A stretch of DNA of 64,000 nt from Parvibaculum sp041688015 (GCA_041688015.1 JBDNIY010000012.1:124001-188000); one strand, 5' to 3'. Shown: positions 27,613-37,425, counted from the stretch's first letter. Translations and numbers: made by a program. The notes: a model not told the origin generated them from the letters alone.

Positions 27613-27969
27613 ATGTCAGACCAGGACGACGAAATCAACCTGCCCGACCTTGCAAGCGCGGAACCGCTCGCTGCCGACCTCGCCCTCAATGGCGATCAGG
27701 ACGACGCCGAGCGCGTGCGCATGGCTCAAGATCTTGAAGCCGTGTTCGATGTACCGGTCAATGTTTCTGCAGTGCTGGGCAAAACCCATATGGAGGTCGC
27801 CGAACTCCTGAAGCTGGGCCGCGGCACCATCGTCGAACTTGATCGCAAAGTCGGTGAAGCCATCGACATTTACGTCAACGACCGACTGGTCGCACGCGGC
27901 GAAGTCGTCGTTGTCGATGAGCGCCTCGGTGTCACCATGACTGAAATCATCAAGGGCGGCATGAACTAA
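27613..27969 (+). CDS. fliN: Flagellar motor switch protein FliN
   Basis: A 118-residue protein with the SpoA/FliN domain in its C-terminal 80 residues: FDVPVNVSAVLGKTHMEVAELLKLGRGTIVELDRKVGEAIDIYVNDRLVARGEVVVVDERLGVTMTEI. It forms the bottom of the C-ring. The acidic N-terminal 40 residues are typical for the alphaproteobacterial protein. It lies 10 bp after fliH. Confidence 0.95.
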   Translation: MSDQDDEINLPDLASAEPLAADLALNGDQDDAERVRMAQDLEAVFDVPVNVSAVLGKTHMEVAELLKLGRGTIVELDRKVGEAIDIYVNDRLVARGEVVVVDERLGVTMTEIIKGGMN

Positions 27970-28033
27970 TCGCCGTCCTACGCTGAATGTTTTTTGTAAC
28001 GAGCTAAGAATGAAAGAAAGAGGAGTGTCGCAT

Positions 28034-29407
28034 ATGCGCCTTCTGATCGTCGGAACCCTGAACGGCCAGCTTTCCACCGCCACAAAAATGGCGATGGCCA
28101 AAGGCGCCAAGGTCATCCACACCGAAACGGTGGCTCAGGCCATCGACACGCTGCGCTCAGGTCGCGGTGCCGATCTCCTCATGGTCGATGTTCGCTGTGA
28201 TATCGCAGAAATGATCCAGAGCTTGGCTGCCGAACATATTTGCGTGCCCGTCGTCGCTTGCGGCGTCGATACCGATGCGCGCGCTGCCGTCAATGCAATC
28301 CGCGCAGGTGCCAAGGAATATATCCCCCTGCCGCCCGATGCTGAACTCATTGCCGCCGTGCTCGCCGCCGTTGCCGACGATGGCCACTCCTTCATCTTCA
28401 AGGATCCGAAGATGGAAGAGATGATCCGTCTTGCCGATCAAGTCGCACCGTCAGACGCTAGCATTCTCATCACCGGCGAAAGCGGGACGGGCAAAGAAGT
28501 CATGGCGCGCTATCTCCACCGTAAATCTCTGCGTCGCGACAAGCCGTTCATCTCGGTGAACTGCGCCGCCATTCCCGAAAACCTCCTCGAATCCGAATTG
28601 TTCGGCCACGAAAAGGGAGCCTTCACAGGCGCCGTCGCGCGCCGCATCGGCAAGTTCGAAGAGGCCGATGGCGGCACGTTACTGCTCGACGAAATCAGCG
28701 AAATGGACCTGCGCCTTCAGGCCAAGCTTCTGCGCGCGATTCAAGAACGTGAGATCGACCGCGTCGGCGGCAAAGCCCCCGTCAAGATCAACATCCGCAT
28801 TCTCGCGACCTCAAACCGCGACCTTCAAGGTGATGCGCGCGCCGGCCGTTTCCGCGAAGACCTTTACTACCGCCTCAATGTCGTCAATCTCAACTTGCCG
28901 CCCCTTCGCGAGCGGCCCGCCGACATTCTCGCTCTCGCCAATCATTTCGCCGAACGTTATGCCCGCGCCAATGGCCTCGCCACAAAACCTATTTCCGTTG
29001 ACGCGCGCCGCTTTCTGGCTCGCCACAACTGGACCGGCAACGTGCGCGAATTGGAAAACACCCTGCATCGTGCCGTTCTCCTGTCCACGGGACCGGAAAT
29101 CGATGTGGAAGCTATCCGCCTGCCCGACGGCAGCCGCCATGACGAAACAGCATCGACCCACGGTATTGCTCAAAAGGCAGCTGTGGCAGCCGACGCCGTC
29201 ACACGCAATTTCATCGGCCGTACTGTGTCCGAAGTCGAACAGGACCTGATCCTCAAGACCCTCGACCATTGTCTGGGCAATCGCACACATGCTGCCAACA
29301 TTCTCGGCATCTCGATCCGCACGCTTCGCAACAAGCTGAAAGAATACGGCGAAAACGGCATCGCCGTTCCGCTGCCCGGCGGCGAGCAGCGCGTCAGCTT
29401 CGGTTAA
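28034..29407 (+). CDS. flbD: Sigma-54 flagellar regulator FlbD
   Basis: A 457-residue sigma-54 activator. The N-terminal receiver-like domain starts MRLLIVGTLNGQLSTATKMA as in FlbD. The AAA+ domain has Walker A GESGTGKE, the sigma-54-contact loop GAFTGA and the R-finger region. A Fis-type helix-turn-helix closes the protein (ANILGISIRTLRNKLKEYG). ATG at 28034 has AGAGGAG in position; an ATG at 28010 lacks a site. It should activate late flagellar promoters such as that before fliK. Confidence 0.95.
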   Translation: MRLLIVGTLNGQLSTATKMAMAKGAKVIHTETVAQAIDTLRSGRGADLLMVDVRCDIAEMIQSLAAEHICVPVVACGVDTDARAAVNAIRAGAKEYIPLPPDAELIAAVLAAVADDGHSFIFKDPKMEEMIRLADQVAPSDASILITGESGTGKEVMARYLHRKSLRRDKPFISVNCAAIPENLLESELFGHEKGAFTGAVARRIGKFEEADGGTLLLDEISEMDLRLQAKLLRAIQEREIDRVGGKAPVKINIRILATSNRDLQGDARAGRFREDLYYRLNVVNLNLPPLRERPADILALANHFAERYARANGLATKPISVDARRFLARHNWTGNVRELENTLHRAVLLSTGPEIDVEAIRLPDGSRHDETASTHGIAQKAAVAADAVTRNFIGRTVSEVEQDLILKTLDHCLGNRTHAANILGISIRTLRNKLKEYGENGIAVPLPGGEQRVSFG

Positions 29408-29450
29408 AGCAGCCTAGAAACACCAACAAGACGATCAGAGAACCGATCAC

Positions 29451-31589
29451 ATGAGCGACGCAACGACAGCGAACAAACGAACAGGCGGAATACTGAGGAA
29501 CTTTGGCCTTCCCGGCCTGACGCCTCTTGGTGTTTTGAACAACCTGTCTAAGCGTGGCGACCTCTTCCTTGCCATTGGGATCATGACGATCATTGTCGTT
29601 TTGATCTTGCCGATGCCCGCCTTCCTGCTCGATTTTTCACTCGCCATCTCGATCACCTTCTCCGTGCTTGTCTTAATGACAGCACTTTTCATTCAAAAAC
29701 CGCTTGAATTCAGTGCGTTTCCGACCGTCTTGCTGATTGCAACCATGTTACGTCTCGCGCTCAATCTTGCTTCAACACGCCTCATTCTGGCGCACGGCCA
29801 TGACGGTACGGATGCAGCCGGTCAGGTCATTCAAGCTTTTGGCAGCTTCGTGATGCAGGGCAATTTTGTCATCGGCGTCATTGTCTTTGCCATCCTCGTC
29901 ATCGTGAATTTTGTTGTCATCACCAAGGGTTCAGGCCGCATCGCCGAAGTTGGCGCGCGTTTCAGCTTGGACGCCATGCCCGGCAAGCAAATGGCAATCG
30001 ACGCCGATCTTTCCGCCGGTCTAATCGACGAGAAAGCGGCCAAGCAACGCCGCAGCGATCTCGAAAACGAAAGTTCCTTCTTCGGCTCGATGGACGGTGC
30101 GTCGAAGTTCGTGCGCGGTGACGCGGTGGCGGGCTTGCTCATCACCTTCATCAATGTCATCGGCGGCATCATTGTTGGCGTTGCACAGAACCACATGAGC
30201 TTCTCCGAAGCCGCCCAGACCTACACCATCATGACCGTCGGCGACGGTCTCGTGAGCCAAATCCCGGCGTTGATCGTTTCAACGGCGGCCGGTCTTCTCG
30301 TTTCCAAAGTCGGCGTCGAGGGCGCTGCCGACCAGGCGCTGTTTAACCAATTGTCAGGCTATCCGCAGGCGCTGGGGCTCTCGTCCATCGTTATGGGCAT
30401 TATGGCCTTCCTACCTGGCCTGCCGATGCTCCCCTTTCTCACTCTGTCAGCCGTCACCGGCGCCATCGCCTATTACAGCAAGAAATCACATCGCGAAAAG
30501 GCAGAAGCCGAAACGCAAGCCGAAGTCACTGAAGCCGCCGCTGTCCCGGTCGCCGATGAACCCATCAGCACCGCCCTCAAGATGGACGAACTACGCCTCG
30601 AAATCGGCTATGCCCTTCTGCCGCTCATCAACGGCAAAGACCATCAGAAACTCACCGACCAGATCAAGGCGCTGCGTCGCCAGATGGCGAGCGACATGGG
30701 TTTTGTCATGCCGTCCGTGCGCATCCTCGACAATGTACAGCTTGAAGCCAACGCTTATGCCATTCACGTCAAGGAAGTCGAAGCGGGCCGCGGCGATGTC
30801 TATGTCAATCAACTGCTCGTCATGGACCCGCATGGCAGCCAGATCGAACTGCCCGGTCTGCATACTACCGAACCTGCCTTCGGTCTGCCTGCGACATGGA
30901 TCGACGAAAATCTGCGCGAGGAAGCCTCGTTCCGCGGTTACACAGTGGTCGATCCGCCGACCGTGCTGACGACACACTTGACCGAAATCATTCGCGACAA
31001 TATGGCAGACCTGCTCTCCTATGCCGAAGTCCAGAAGCTCATCAATGAGCTTGGGCCTGAGCACAAGAAGCTCGTTGAAGATATCGTCCCGGCACAGATC
31101 ACTATTACGGGTATTCAGCGTGTTCTGCAAACGCTTCTGACAGAGCGCATTTCGATCCGCGACCTGCCCACCATCATGGAAGGCATCGCCGAGGCCGTCG
31201 GCCACACGCAAAGCCTCAACCTCATCACCGAGCATGTAAGGGCACGCCTTGCGCGCCAGATTTGTGCCGCCCATGCTGACCAAGACAACGCTCTGCCTAT
31301 GGTCACTCTGTCACCGCACTGGGAACAATCATTTGCCGAATCCATTGTTGGACAAGGCGAAGACCGTCAACTTGCCATGCAACCTTCAAAGCTGCAGGAG
31401 TTCATTGCTGCCTTGCGTGACGCCTATGACGAGGCCGGACGCGCAGGCGAAGCCCCTGTGCTGCTAACAAGTCCCGGCGTGCGTCCCTTTGTGCGCTCAA
31501 TCGTCGAGCGCTTTCGCCCGCAAACATTCGTGATGTCACAGAGCGAAATTCATCCCCGCGCCAAGCTGCGCACCATCGGCACTGTCTAG
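29451..31589 (+). CDS. flhA: Flagellar export gate protein FlhA
   Basis: A 712-residue protein. The N-terminal half has eight membrane helices with the conserved FHIPEP-region sequence (RIAEVGARFSLDAMPGKQMAIDADLSAGLIDEKAAKQRR). The C-terminal cytosolic domain forms the nonameric export ring (VRILDNVQLEANAYAIHVKEVEAGRGDVYVNQLLVMDP). It energises flagellar protein export. It is the last gene of the fliF operon. Confidence 0.97.
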   Translation: MSDATTANKRTGGILRNFGLPGLTPLGVLNNLSKRGDLFLAIGIMTIIVVLILPMPAFLLDFSLAISITFSVLVLMTALFIQKPLEFSAFPTVLLIATMLRLALNLASTRLILAHGHDGTDAAGQVIQAFGSFVMQGNFVIGVIVFAILVIVNFVVITKGSGRIAEVGARFSLDAMPGKQMAIDADLSAGLIDEKAAKQRRSDLENESSFFGSMDGASKFVRGDAVAGLLITFINVIGGIIVGVAQNHMSFSEAAQTYTIMTVGDGLVSQIPALIVSTAAGLLVSKVGVEGAADQALFNQLSGYPQALGLSSIVMGIMAFLPGLPMLPFLTLSAVTGAIAYYSKKSHREKAEAETQAEVTEAAAVPVADEPISTALKMDELRLEIGYALLPLINGKDHQKLTDQIKALRRQMASDMGFVMPSVRILDNVQLEANAYAIHVKEVEAGRGDVYVNQLLVMDPHGSQIELPGLHTTEPAFGLPATWIDENLREEASFRGYTVVDPPTVLTTHLTEIIRDNMADLLSYAEVQKLINELGPEHKKLVEDIVPAQITITGIQRVLQTLLTERISIRDLPTIMEGIAEAVGHTQSLNLITEHVRARLARQICAAHADQDNALPMVTLSPHWEQSFAESIVGQGEDRQLAMQPSKLQEFIAALRDAYDEAGRAGEAPVLLTSPGVRPFVRSIVERFRPQTFVMSQSEIHPRAKLRTIGTV

Positions 31590-31829
31590 ATCAAGCCTCC
31601 GACGCGAATGTGCTAGCCGTAATGGCGGCAACTATAAGCACTACAGCTATGGTTTAGACCTTCGCAACCGCCCTTGGATGAATTTTTTGCGTCGCACACA
31701 AACTGTTTTTACAGTGCAATTCAGTGGACGCTGTCCCAAATTGGTCTACCCTGCGTTTTGCTTTGAAAGCGTGCAATCTGCCGCATTCAAAGGCATGGGG
31801 AAAAGTTAAGGCTTTTTGGGGGAATAAGT

Positions 31830-32153
31830 ATGCAACTAGCCAATATAGTAAATGAAGCCATCGCTCTCGGGCATCAAGGCTTCGGCACCGTCGATTCCGT
31901 ACAAGGTATCGTCATCGCGGTCATCGCGGCGGCACTGATGCGTCGCTATGGTCAAATCATATTCTTTGCGGTCGCCGCAACGATCATCCACGAAATCGTC
32001 ACCATCGGACGTGGCACAATGGGCGGTGGCACCATTGCCATTCCAGATTTCACAAACATCGAAGTTTTGAAGGTGATGGGCATCCGCTTCGTGGGTTATC
32101 TGATCGCCATCAGCCTAGTCTACCTCGTCCGCCGCATATTGATGCGGGGCTGA
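31830..32153 (+). CDS. Small membrane protein, unknown function
   Basis: A 107-residue protein with three predicted membrane segments: SVQGIVIAVIAAALM, IIFFAVAATIIHEIV and GYLIAISLVYLVRRIL. It begins MQLANIVNEAIALGHQGFG. No motif is recognised. It stands 240 bp after flhA, with its own leader containing GGGGGAA before the ATG, and runs toward the yajQ gene. It may be unrelated to flagella. Confidence 0.7.
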   Translation: MQLANIVNEAIALGHQGFGTVDSVQGIVIAVIAAALMRRYGQIIFFAVAATIIHEIVTIGRGTMGGGTIAIPDFTNIEVLKVMGIRFVGYLIAISLVYLVRRILMRG

Positions 32154-32168
32154 TCAGACATCTGCGGC

Positions 32169-32654
32169 TCAGTCGCGGAAATTTTCGTATTGAAGAGGCT
32201 GCTCGATTTTCAGCTCCTTGACGAATTGGATCGCAGCCTGAAGGTCGTCGCGTTTCTTTCCTGACACGCGCAGCTCGTCGCCTTGAATAGCGACCTGCAC
32301 CTTCAGGCCCGATCCCTTAATATCTTTGACGATACGTTTAGCCAGTTCCTTCTCGATCCCGTCTTTGATCAAGACTTTCTGGCGCACGCTTTGGCCTGCA
32401 GCCCGCTCCGGGTCCTTATAGTCCAGCACGCCCGGATCGACCTGCCGTCGCACCAAATGTCCTTGCAGCAATTCGTGCATCTGCTTGAGCTTCAACTCAT
32501 CGTCGGCATTGATCGTGATCTCCTGATCCTTGCGCTCAATCGTGCATTTGGATCCTTTGAAGTCATATCGTTGCCCGATCTCCTTCACCACGTTTTGCAA
32601 CGCGTTGTCGACCTCGGGAAAATTGGTTTTAGAAATGATATCGAAAGAAGGCAT
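32169..32654 (-). CDS. yajQ: YajQ-family nucleotide-binding protein
   Basis: A 161-residue YajQ/UPF0234 protein. It starts MPSFDIISKTNFPEVDNALQ and contains RYDFKGSKCTIERK, the RRQVDPGVLDYKDPE stretch and VQVAIQGDELRVSGKKRDDLQAAI, all highly conserved. Members bind cyclic di-GMP in Xanthomonas and nucleotides or RNA elsewhere. The longer reading to 32699 adds 15 unconserved residues, so the ATG at 32654 was chosen. Confidence 0.94.
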   Translation of the reverse strand: MPSFDIISKTNFPEVDNALQNVVKEIGQRYDFKGSKCTIERKDQEITINADDELKLKQMHELLQGHLVRRQVDPGVLDYKDPERAAGQSVRQKVLIKDGIEKELAKRIVKDIKGSGLKVQVAIQGDELRVSGKKRDDLQAAIQFVKELKIEQPLQYENFRD

Positions 32655-32765
32655 GACGCTCCGCCGCTCAGTTAATCGTAACTGATGCCATCCTATCAAA
32701 ACAAAAGCCTGTTGGGTAGAGATGTAAAAGAATCAGGAAATCTTACCGCGGTACGCCATTAGATT

Positions 32766-33179
32766 TTAGTGACGCCGATGAATGCCAAGCGCAACTTCAT
32801 CGAGTTGCGTCTGTTCGACATGTAAAACAACCTTACGCACCTTGCGCTTGCGGTTGTCCTCGATAACTTCATATTTTTTGAGTTCACGAAACGCGTCTGA
32901 CAGTTCTTCTTTCGCACTGTCAAGCTGGCGCACGATATCATCGATCGACGCCAGAATGTTCTGGCGACGCCGGATCACAGATTTGGCAAACATCGGATAG
33001 GCGAAGTGAGCGACATCCGAGACGCCCGCCTTTTTCTGTTCAGCCTCGACCTGGGCTTCAAGCTCGCGCTCTCGAACGCGAAACTCCTGCGCCATCAACT
33101 CAAGTTCGGCAAGTTTACGGCGTTTTTCATCGACCTGGAATCGGTGCAGACGAATGAGAGAGTCACGGTTGCGCATCAT
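32766..33179 (-). CDS. fliJ: Flagellar export chaperone FliJ
   Basis: A 137-residue, almost fully helical coiled-coil protein (SLIRLHRFQVDEKRRKLAELELMAQEFRVRERELEAQVEAEQKK), charged throughout, of FliJ length. It binds FliI and the export gate. It follows fliI by 8 bp on the same strand, the standard fliI-fliJ order. Confidence 0.88.
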   Translation of the reverse strand: MMRNRDSLIRLHRFQVDEKRRKLAELELMAQEFRVRERELEAQVEAEQKKAGVSDVAHFAYPMFAKSVIRRRQNILASIDDIVRQLDSAKEELSDAFRELKKYEVIEDNRKRKVRKVVLHVEQTQLDEVALGIHRRH

Positions 33180-33187
33180 TCAGTTCC

Positions 33188-34546
33188 TCAGGAGTCCACG
33201 TCTCGAGATGGTATAGGTTGCGCAAGAATGCTTTCGAGCATGGCATAGCCAGTTGCCAGATCGGTGGCCTCATCCTTGCGTTGAGCCAGAAAATTATCGA
33301 GAGCGGATTGGTAAAAAATAGCTTCGTCAACAAGCTCGTCCGAGCCTGCGCGATAGGCACCGAGACGGATCAATTCTTCCATGTCGTCATAAGTAGCAAG
33401 CAACCCGCGCGCACGGCGGATCAACATATTTTCTTCATCATTGTTGCAACCCGGCATGGTACGCGATACGGATCTAAGAATATTGATCGCCGGGTAACGG
33501 CCACGCTCGGCAATCGAGCGCTCCATGACAATGTGACCATCAAGGATGGAACGCACAGCGTCCGCCACGGGTTCATTATGGTCGTCGCCATCAACCAGCA
33601 CCGTAAAGATCCCGGTAATCGTCCCTTGACCCGCACCGGGCCCGGCACGTTCCAGCAGCTTTGGCAATTCCGCAAAGACGGTCGGCGTATAGCCTTTGCT
33701 CGTCGGCGGCTCACCGGCCGAAAGACCGATCTCGCGCTGCGACATGGCAAACCGCGTGACACTATCCATCATGCAGAGAACGTCTTCACCTTCATCACGG
33801 AAATATTCAGCAAGTGTCAGTGTCAGATAGGCCGCCTGTCGGCGCATCAAGGCAGCTTCATCAGAAGTCGCCACGACCACAACAGAGCGCGCTAACCCTT
33901 CGGGCCCCAAATCGTCTTCGATAAATTCTTGTACTTCACGGCCACGTTCGCCGATCAAGCCGATCACAGCGACACCGCAAGCCGTGTTGCGCGCCATCAT
34001 CGACAGCAATACGGATTTGCCAACACCTGAGCCTGCAAAAATGCCCATACGCTGTCCACGACAGGTCGTGAGAAATGTATTGAGCGCACGCACACCTAGG
34101 TCCAGCTTGCCCTTCACACGCTGACGCGTATGAGCAGGCGGCGGCGCAGCACGCAGCTTATAGGGCGTCGCTCCCTGTTCAATCGGGCCCTTCCCGTCAA
34201 TCGGTTCGCCCATCGCATTGACGACGCGACCAAGCCAGGCACTCGTTGGATAAACATGCGGCTCTTCGGCGATGACAATGGCCTTGCAGCCGACGCCGAT
34301 GCCGGCAAGCGAGCCAAATGGCAAACAAAGCGCGCGCCCATCGCGAAACCCGACGACCTCACAATCAATATCTTCGCCAGTTCGACTGGCCACAGCGAGC
34401 CGACTGCCGACGCCCATCGCATGCAACGGGCCAGCAATTTCCACCATCAGACCTTGGATGGAAACCACCCGGCCATAATGCTGAACCTCGGCGAGTTCGC
34501 TTATTTCTGCCAACAGCGCTTGCACGTCCCTAATTCTCCGCACCAT
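33188..34546 (-). CDS. fliI: Flagellum-specific ATPase FliI
   Basis: A 452-residue AAA/F1-beta-like ATPase. Walker A is GSGVGKS, Walker B lies in the hydrophobic stretch before MMDSVTRFAMSQREIGLSAGEPP, and the FliI signature KGYTPTVFAELPKLLERAG is present. It powers flagellar protein export with FliH and FliJ. It is transcribed away from ctrA; the shared 364-bp region between them holds TTAACC motifs. Confidence 0.96.
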   Translation of the reverse strand: MVRRIRDVQALLAEISELAEVQHYGRVVSIQGLMVEIAGPLHAMGVGSRLAVASRTGEDIDCEVVGFRDGRALCLPFGSLAGIGVGCKAIVIAEEPHVYPTSAWLGRVVNAMGEPIDGKGPIEQGATPYKLRAAPPPAHTRQRVKGKLDLGVRALNTFLTTCRGQRMGIFAGSGVGKSVLLSMMARNTACGVAVIGLIGERGREVQEFIEDDLGPEGLARSVVVVATSDEAALMRRQAAYLTLTLAEYFRDEGEDVLCMMDSVTRFAMSQREIGLSAGEPPTSKGYTPTVFAELPKLLERAGPGAGQGTITGIFTVLVDGDDHNEPVADAVRSILDGHIVMERSIAERGRYPAINILRSVSRTMPGCNNDEENMLIRRARGLLATYDDMEELIRLGAYRAGSDELVDEAIFYQSALDNFLAQRKDEATDLATGYAMLESILAQPIPSRDVDS

Positions 34547-34910
34547 GAAACCGCCCTTGGAAAGAACGGCTCAATTCCAGGTCGTTAAGCCAACCCGGTT
34601 CATTTCATCGGCAATATTGAAGGTAAGAATTTAAGACGACGTAAACCCTGACAGCAGAACTTGTTGATAAGCGACCTTTGCCGTTCCGCTTTCAAAGTAA
34701 ATTCCTAGCGGAATGCTGAGGTTCATTGAAATTAGCCAAATTCCTAACTAAAAATCTGGTTAAACAAGTCTTTGAATAATTATCTAAAATTTTCTCAATT
34801 TTTTTGACTTCGGTTAACCTTTATTAACCAAATAAGGTTACCGTCCTGATTGTGGATAATTTCTGAGACTGAGCGGTGACAAGCACCGCGCGACCGCAAA
34901 GAGGGGCACC
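34547..34910. promoter_or_regulatory. Divergent fliI / ctrA control region with CtrA-like sites
   Basis: Two TTAACC motifs at 34814-34819 and 34824-34829 repeat with a 10-bp period, and the second extends to TTAACCAA (7 of 8 of TTAACCAT). This fits CtrA autoregulation. Another GTTAAAC lies near 34760. The stretch 34730-34830 is very AT-rich. I found no GANTC methylation site close to ctrA, unlike the Caulobacter P1 promoter. Confidence 0.55.
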
Positions 34911-35618
34911 ATGCGAGTTCTGCTCATTGAAGACGATAGTGCAACCGCTCAGAGCATCGAGTTGATGCTGAAATCTGACGGTTTTAATGTGTACACCACC
35001 GACCTTGGTGAAGAAGGGGTCGATCTTGGCAAGTTGTACGATTACGACATCATTCTCCTTGATCTGAACCTGCCCGATATGAGCGGCTATGAAGTCCTCA
35101 AGTCGCTTCGCGTCGGCAAGGTCACGACACCCATCCTCATTCTCTCCGGCCTCGCCGGCATTGAGAATAAGGTCCGGGGTCTTGGCTTTGGCGCCGACGA
35201 CTATATGACCAAGCCCTTCCACAAGGACGAGCTTGTGGCGCGCATCCACGCTGTGGTGCGTCGTTCCAAGGGTCATTCCCAGTCAGTCATCAACACCGGC
35301 AAGCTCACCGTCAACCTCGACACCAAAACAGTCGAAGTCGATAACAGCCGCGTTCACCTGACGGGCAAAGAATATCAAATGCTGGAGCTTCTCTCGCTCC
35401 GCAAGGGCACCACGTTGACCAAGGAAATGTTCCTCAATCATCTCTATGGCGGCATGGACGAGCCCGAACTGAAGATCATCGACGTATTCATCTGCAAGCT
35501 CCGCAAGAAGCTGGCAGCGTCCACGGGCGGCGAACATTACATCGAGACCGTGTGGGGACGGGGCTATGTTTTGCGCGATCCGGTCGAAGCATCAATTCCT
35601 GTTCAGGCTAGTGCCTGA
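34911..35618 (+). CDS. ctrA: Cell-cycle master regulator CtrA
   Basis: A 235-residue OmpR-class response regulator. The receiver has the acidic pair ED at 8-9, phospho-acceptor Asp51 in DIILLDLNLPDMSGYE and Lys in DYMTKPFHKDEL. The C-terminal winged helix (LTGKEYQMLELLSLRKGTTLTKEMFLNHLYGGMDEPELKIIDVFICKLRKKL) is near identical to CtrA. It controls replication, division and flagellar genes. It ends in a short Ala/Ser tail (QASA), like the proteolysis tail of CtrA. Confidence 0.97.
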   Translation: MRVLLIEDDSATAQSIELMLKSDGFNVYTTDLGEEGVDLGKLYDYDIILLDLNLPDMSGYEVLKSLRVGKVTTPILILSGLAGIENKVRGLGFGADDYMTKPFHKDELVARIHAVVRRSKGHSQSVINTGKLTVNLDTKTVEVDNSRVHLTGKEYQMLELLSLRKGTTLTKEMFLNHLYGGMDEPELKIIDVFICKLRKKLAASTGGEHYIETVWGRGYVLRDPVEASIPVQASA

Positions 35619-35645
35619 TCGACCTTTCACTGACACAGAAACACC

Positions 35646-35673
35646 AAAGGGCGTCTCTCACGAGATGCCCTTT
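35646..35673 (+). terminator. Hairpin between ctrA and chpT
   Basis: AAAGGGCGTCTC and GAGATGCCCTTT form a 12-bp stem with one G-U pair and a 4-base loop. The T-run is short. Located between convergent ctrA and chpT, it may terminate both. Confidence 0.7.
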
Positions 35674-35700
35674 GCATATTCAACCATTAAAACTCACCAC

Positions 35701-36351
35701 CTACGCAACCGGAATAGCTTCGATCAGAAAGTCGTCGCCTTCCATGCGCGCATCGATCGACACCCCCAACTCGCGCGCGACTAAACCCGTAAAATAAGGC
35801 TGCGAGCCGCGCGCATCCAAAAACCGATCTGACGCCCGCCCGCCAAGAAACGCTTTGGTTTCGTCTGGCACACGCGCGGCTTGCCCGTTTGAACGGACAC
35901 GAATGGTTGGCGCTTTAAGGTCTCCGACAATCGACAGAACGACGTCACCGCCACGCGGAATGGCCGCTAGACCGATCAGCAGCATATTGAGCGCCAGCTT
36001 GACGAAATCTTTTCCGAGTGTCGCATGCGGTGCGTCCCAAATGAGATTGGCTTTCTCGCTCTTCATCAGGCCCTGCGCTACATCGCGCGCATCACCAAGA
36101 TCCAGCTCCGCCCCTGCCGACCCGGCGGCCCCAAAAGCAAGCCGCGCAAACTGGAGCTTGGCCGACGCCTGTTGCGCGCTTTGGGTAATCAGCGCCATCG
36201 CATGAACCCGCATTTCAGGGTCGTCGTCGTCTTCCAGAACCTCAAGCCCATTGGTAATCGCACCCACCGGACTGATGACGTCATGGCAGACCCGGCTGCA
36301 CAACAGCGCAGCCAGCTCAAGTGGCGAAACATCGTCTTGCGTATTGCTCAT
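35701..36351 (-). CDS. chpT: Histidine phosphotransferase ChpT
   Basis: A 216-residue dimeric phosphotransferase that passes phosphate from CckA to CtrA and CpdR. The His-bearing helix is CSRVCHDVISPVGAITNGLEVL (His about 25) followed by a degenerate HATPase-like domain. Its location next to ctrA fits the pathway. ATG at 36351 was preferred to TTG at 36363. Confidence 0.93.
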   Translation of the reverse strand: MSNTQDDVSPLELAALLCSRVCHDVISPVGAITNGLEVLEDDDDPEMRVHAMALITQSAQQASAKLQFARLAFGAAGSAGAELDLGDARDVAQGLMKSEKANLIWDAPHATLGKDFVKLALNMLLIGLAAIPRGGDVVLSIVGDLKAPTIRVRSNGQAARVPDETKAFLGGRASDRFLDARGSQPYFTGLVARELGVSIDARMEGDDFLIEAIPVA

Positions 36352-36604
36352 TCGCTGCCCCAAATTTGCGAAAATGCTCTGACACCAAATGATGCAATCG
36401 GATCATCCGCTGCGATTTAGCTCCATAGCCTGATAGCATCGCACCGCAAAAGAAACCAGCCTTCAAGCCACATCAGAGCGATCAAGACAACCATGAATGC
36501 TCTGGCCCAAAGCGCCCTTGACCAGCCCCGGCGGGGATGGTGTTCTCCGCCCTGCGAACCCAGATAAACCACAAAGACCGATACAGCCCGAGAAAGCTCA
36601 ATAT

Positions 36605-37414
36605 ATGTCCGTCGATCATGCCACGCTGATACACGACCTTTGCTGCCTCTCCTTAAAGGCGGGTACCTCTATTATGAGGCATTACGTAAACGGCGTAACG
36701 GCCACCAAAAAGAGCGATAACTCACCTGTAACGATTGCCGATCAGGACGCCGAGCGGATCATTCTCGACGGTTTGAAAAGCATTGCGCCCGGCATTCCCG
36801 TGGTCTCAGAAGAACAGGCATCCGCAGGGCACATCCCGGAAATTGGTGAGCGATTTTTTCTGGTCGACCCGCTGGATGGCACCAAGGAATTTTTGAACAA
36901 GAACGGCGAATTCACTGTCAATATCGCATTGATCGAAAACCGCGTACCCACCGCAGGTGTCGTCTACGCACCGGCCAAAGAACGCATGTTCTATGCCAGC
37001 GGACCGGGCGAGGCCTATGAACTCAACATCGCGCCCAATGCGGAAGGGTCGCTCGAAAACGCCGCACAGCCGCATCGGATCGCTGTTCGCAAACCGGCTG
37101 CAGACGGTCTCGTCATTATCGCCAGCCGTACGCATCGCGATCACAAGACCGAGGAATATCTCAACCACTATCATGTGAAGGAATTTCTCGCTGCCGGATC
37201 GTCGTTGAAATTCTGCCTGATTGCGGCCGGTGAAGCCGATCTCTACCCTCGTCATGGCCGCACCATGGAGTGGGACACGGCCGCGGGTCACGCCGTCCTC
37301 GCGGCGGCAGGTGGCTCAGTCACCGAACTCAGCGGCGCGCCCCTCTTCTACGGCAAATCGGAACGCGGTCTCGATAATCCGTATTTCGTCGCCCGTGGCG
37401 GCGTCCTGTCCTGA
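36605..37414 (+). CDS. cysQ: 3'(2'),5'-bisphosphate nucleotidase CysQ
   Basis: A 269-residue inositol-monophosphatase-family enzyme that hydrolyses 3'-phosphoadenosine 5'-phosphate. Metal motifs are VSEEQ (about residue 76), DPLDGTKEF and WDTAAGHAVLAAAGG. The ATG at 36605 lines up with the family N-terminus (DHATLIHDLCCLSLKAGTSIMRHY). Longer in-frame readings lack support. It supports sulfate assimilation by removing an inhibitory by-product. A terminator follows. Confidence 0.92.
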   Translation: MSVDHATLIHDLCCLSLKAGTSIMRHYVNGVTATKKSDNSPVTIADQDAERIILDGLKSIAPGIPVVSEEQASAGHIPEIGERFFLVDPLDGTKEFLNKNGEFTVNIALIENRVPTAGVVYAPAKERMFYASGPGEAYELNIAPNAEGSLENAAQPHRIAVRKPAADGLVIIASRTHRDHKTEEYLNHYHVKEFLAAGSSLKFCLIAAGEADLYPRHGRTMEWDTAAGHAVLAAAGGSVTELSGAPLFYGKSERGLDNPYFVARGGVLS

Positions 37415-37425
37415 CCAACATGCCC

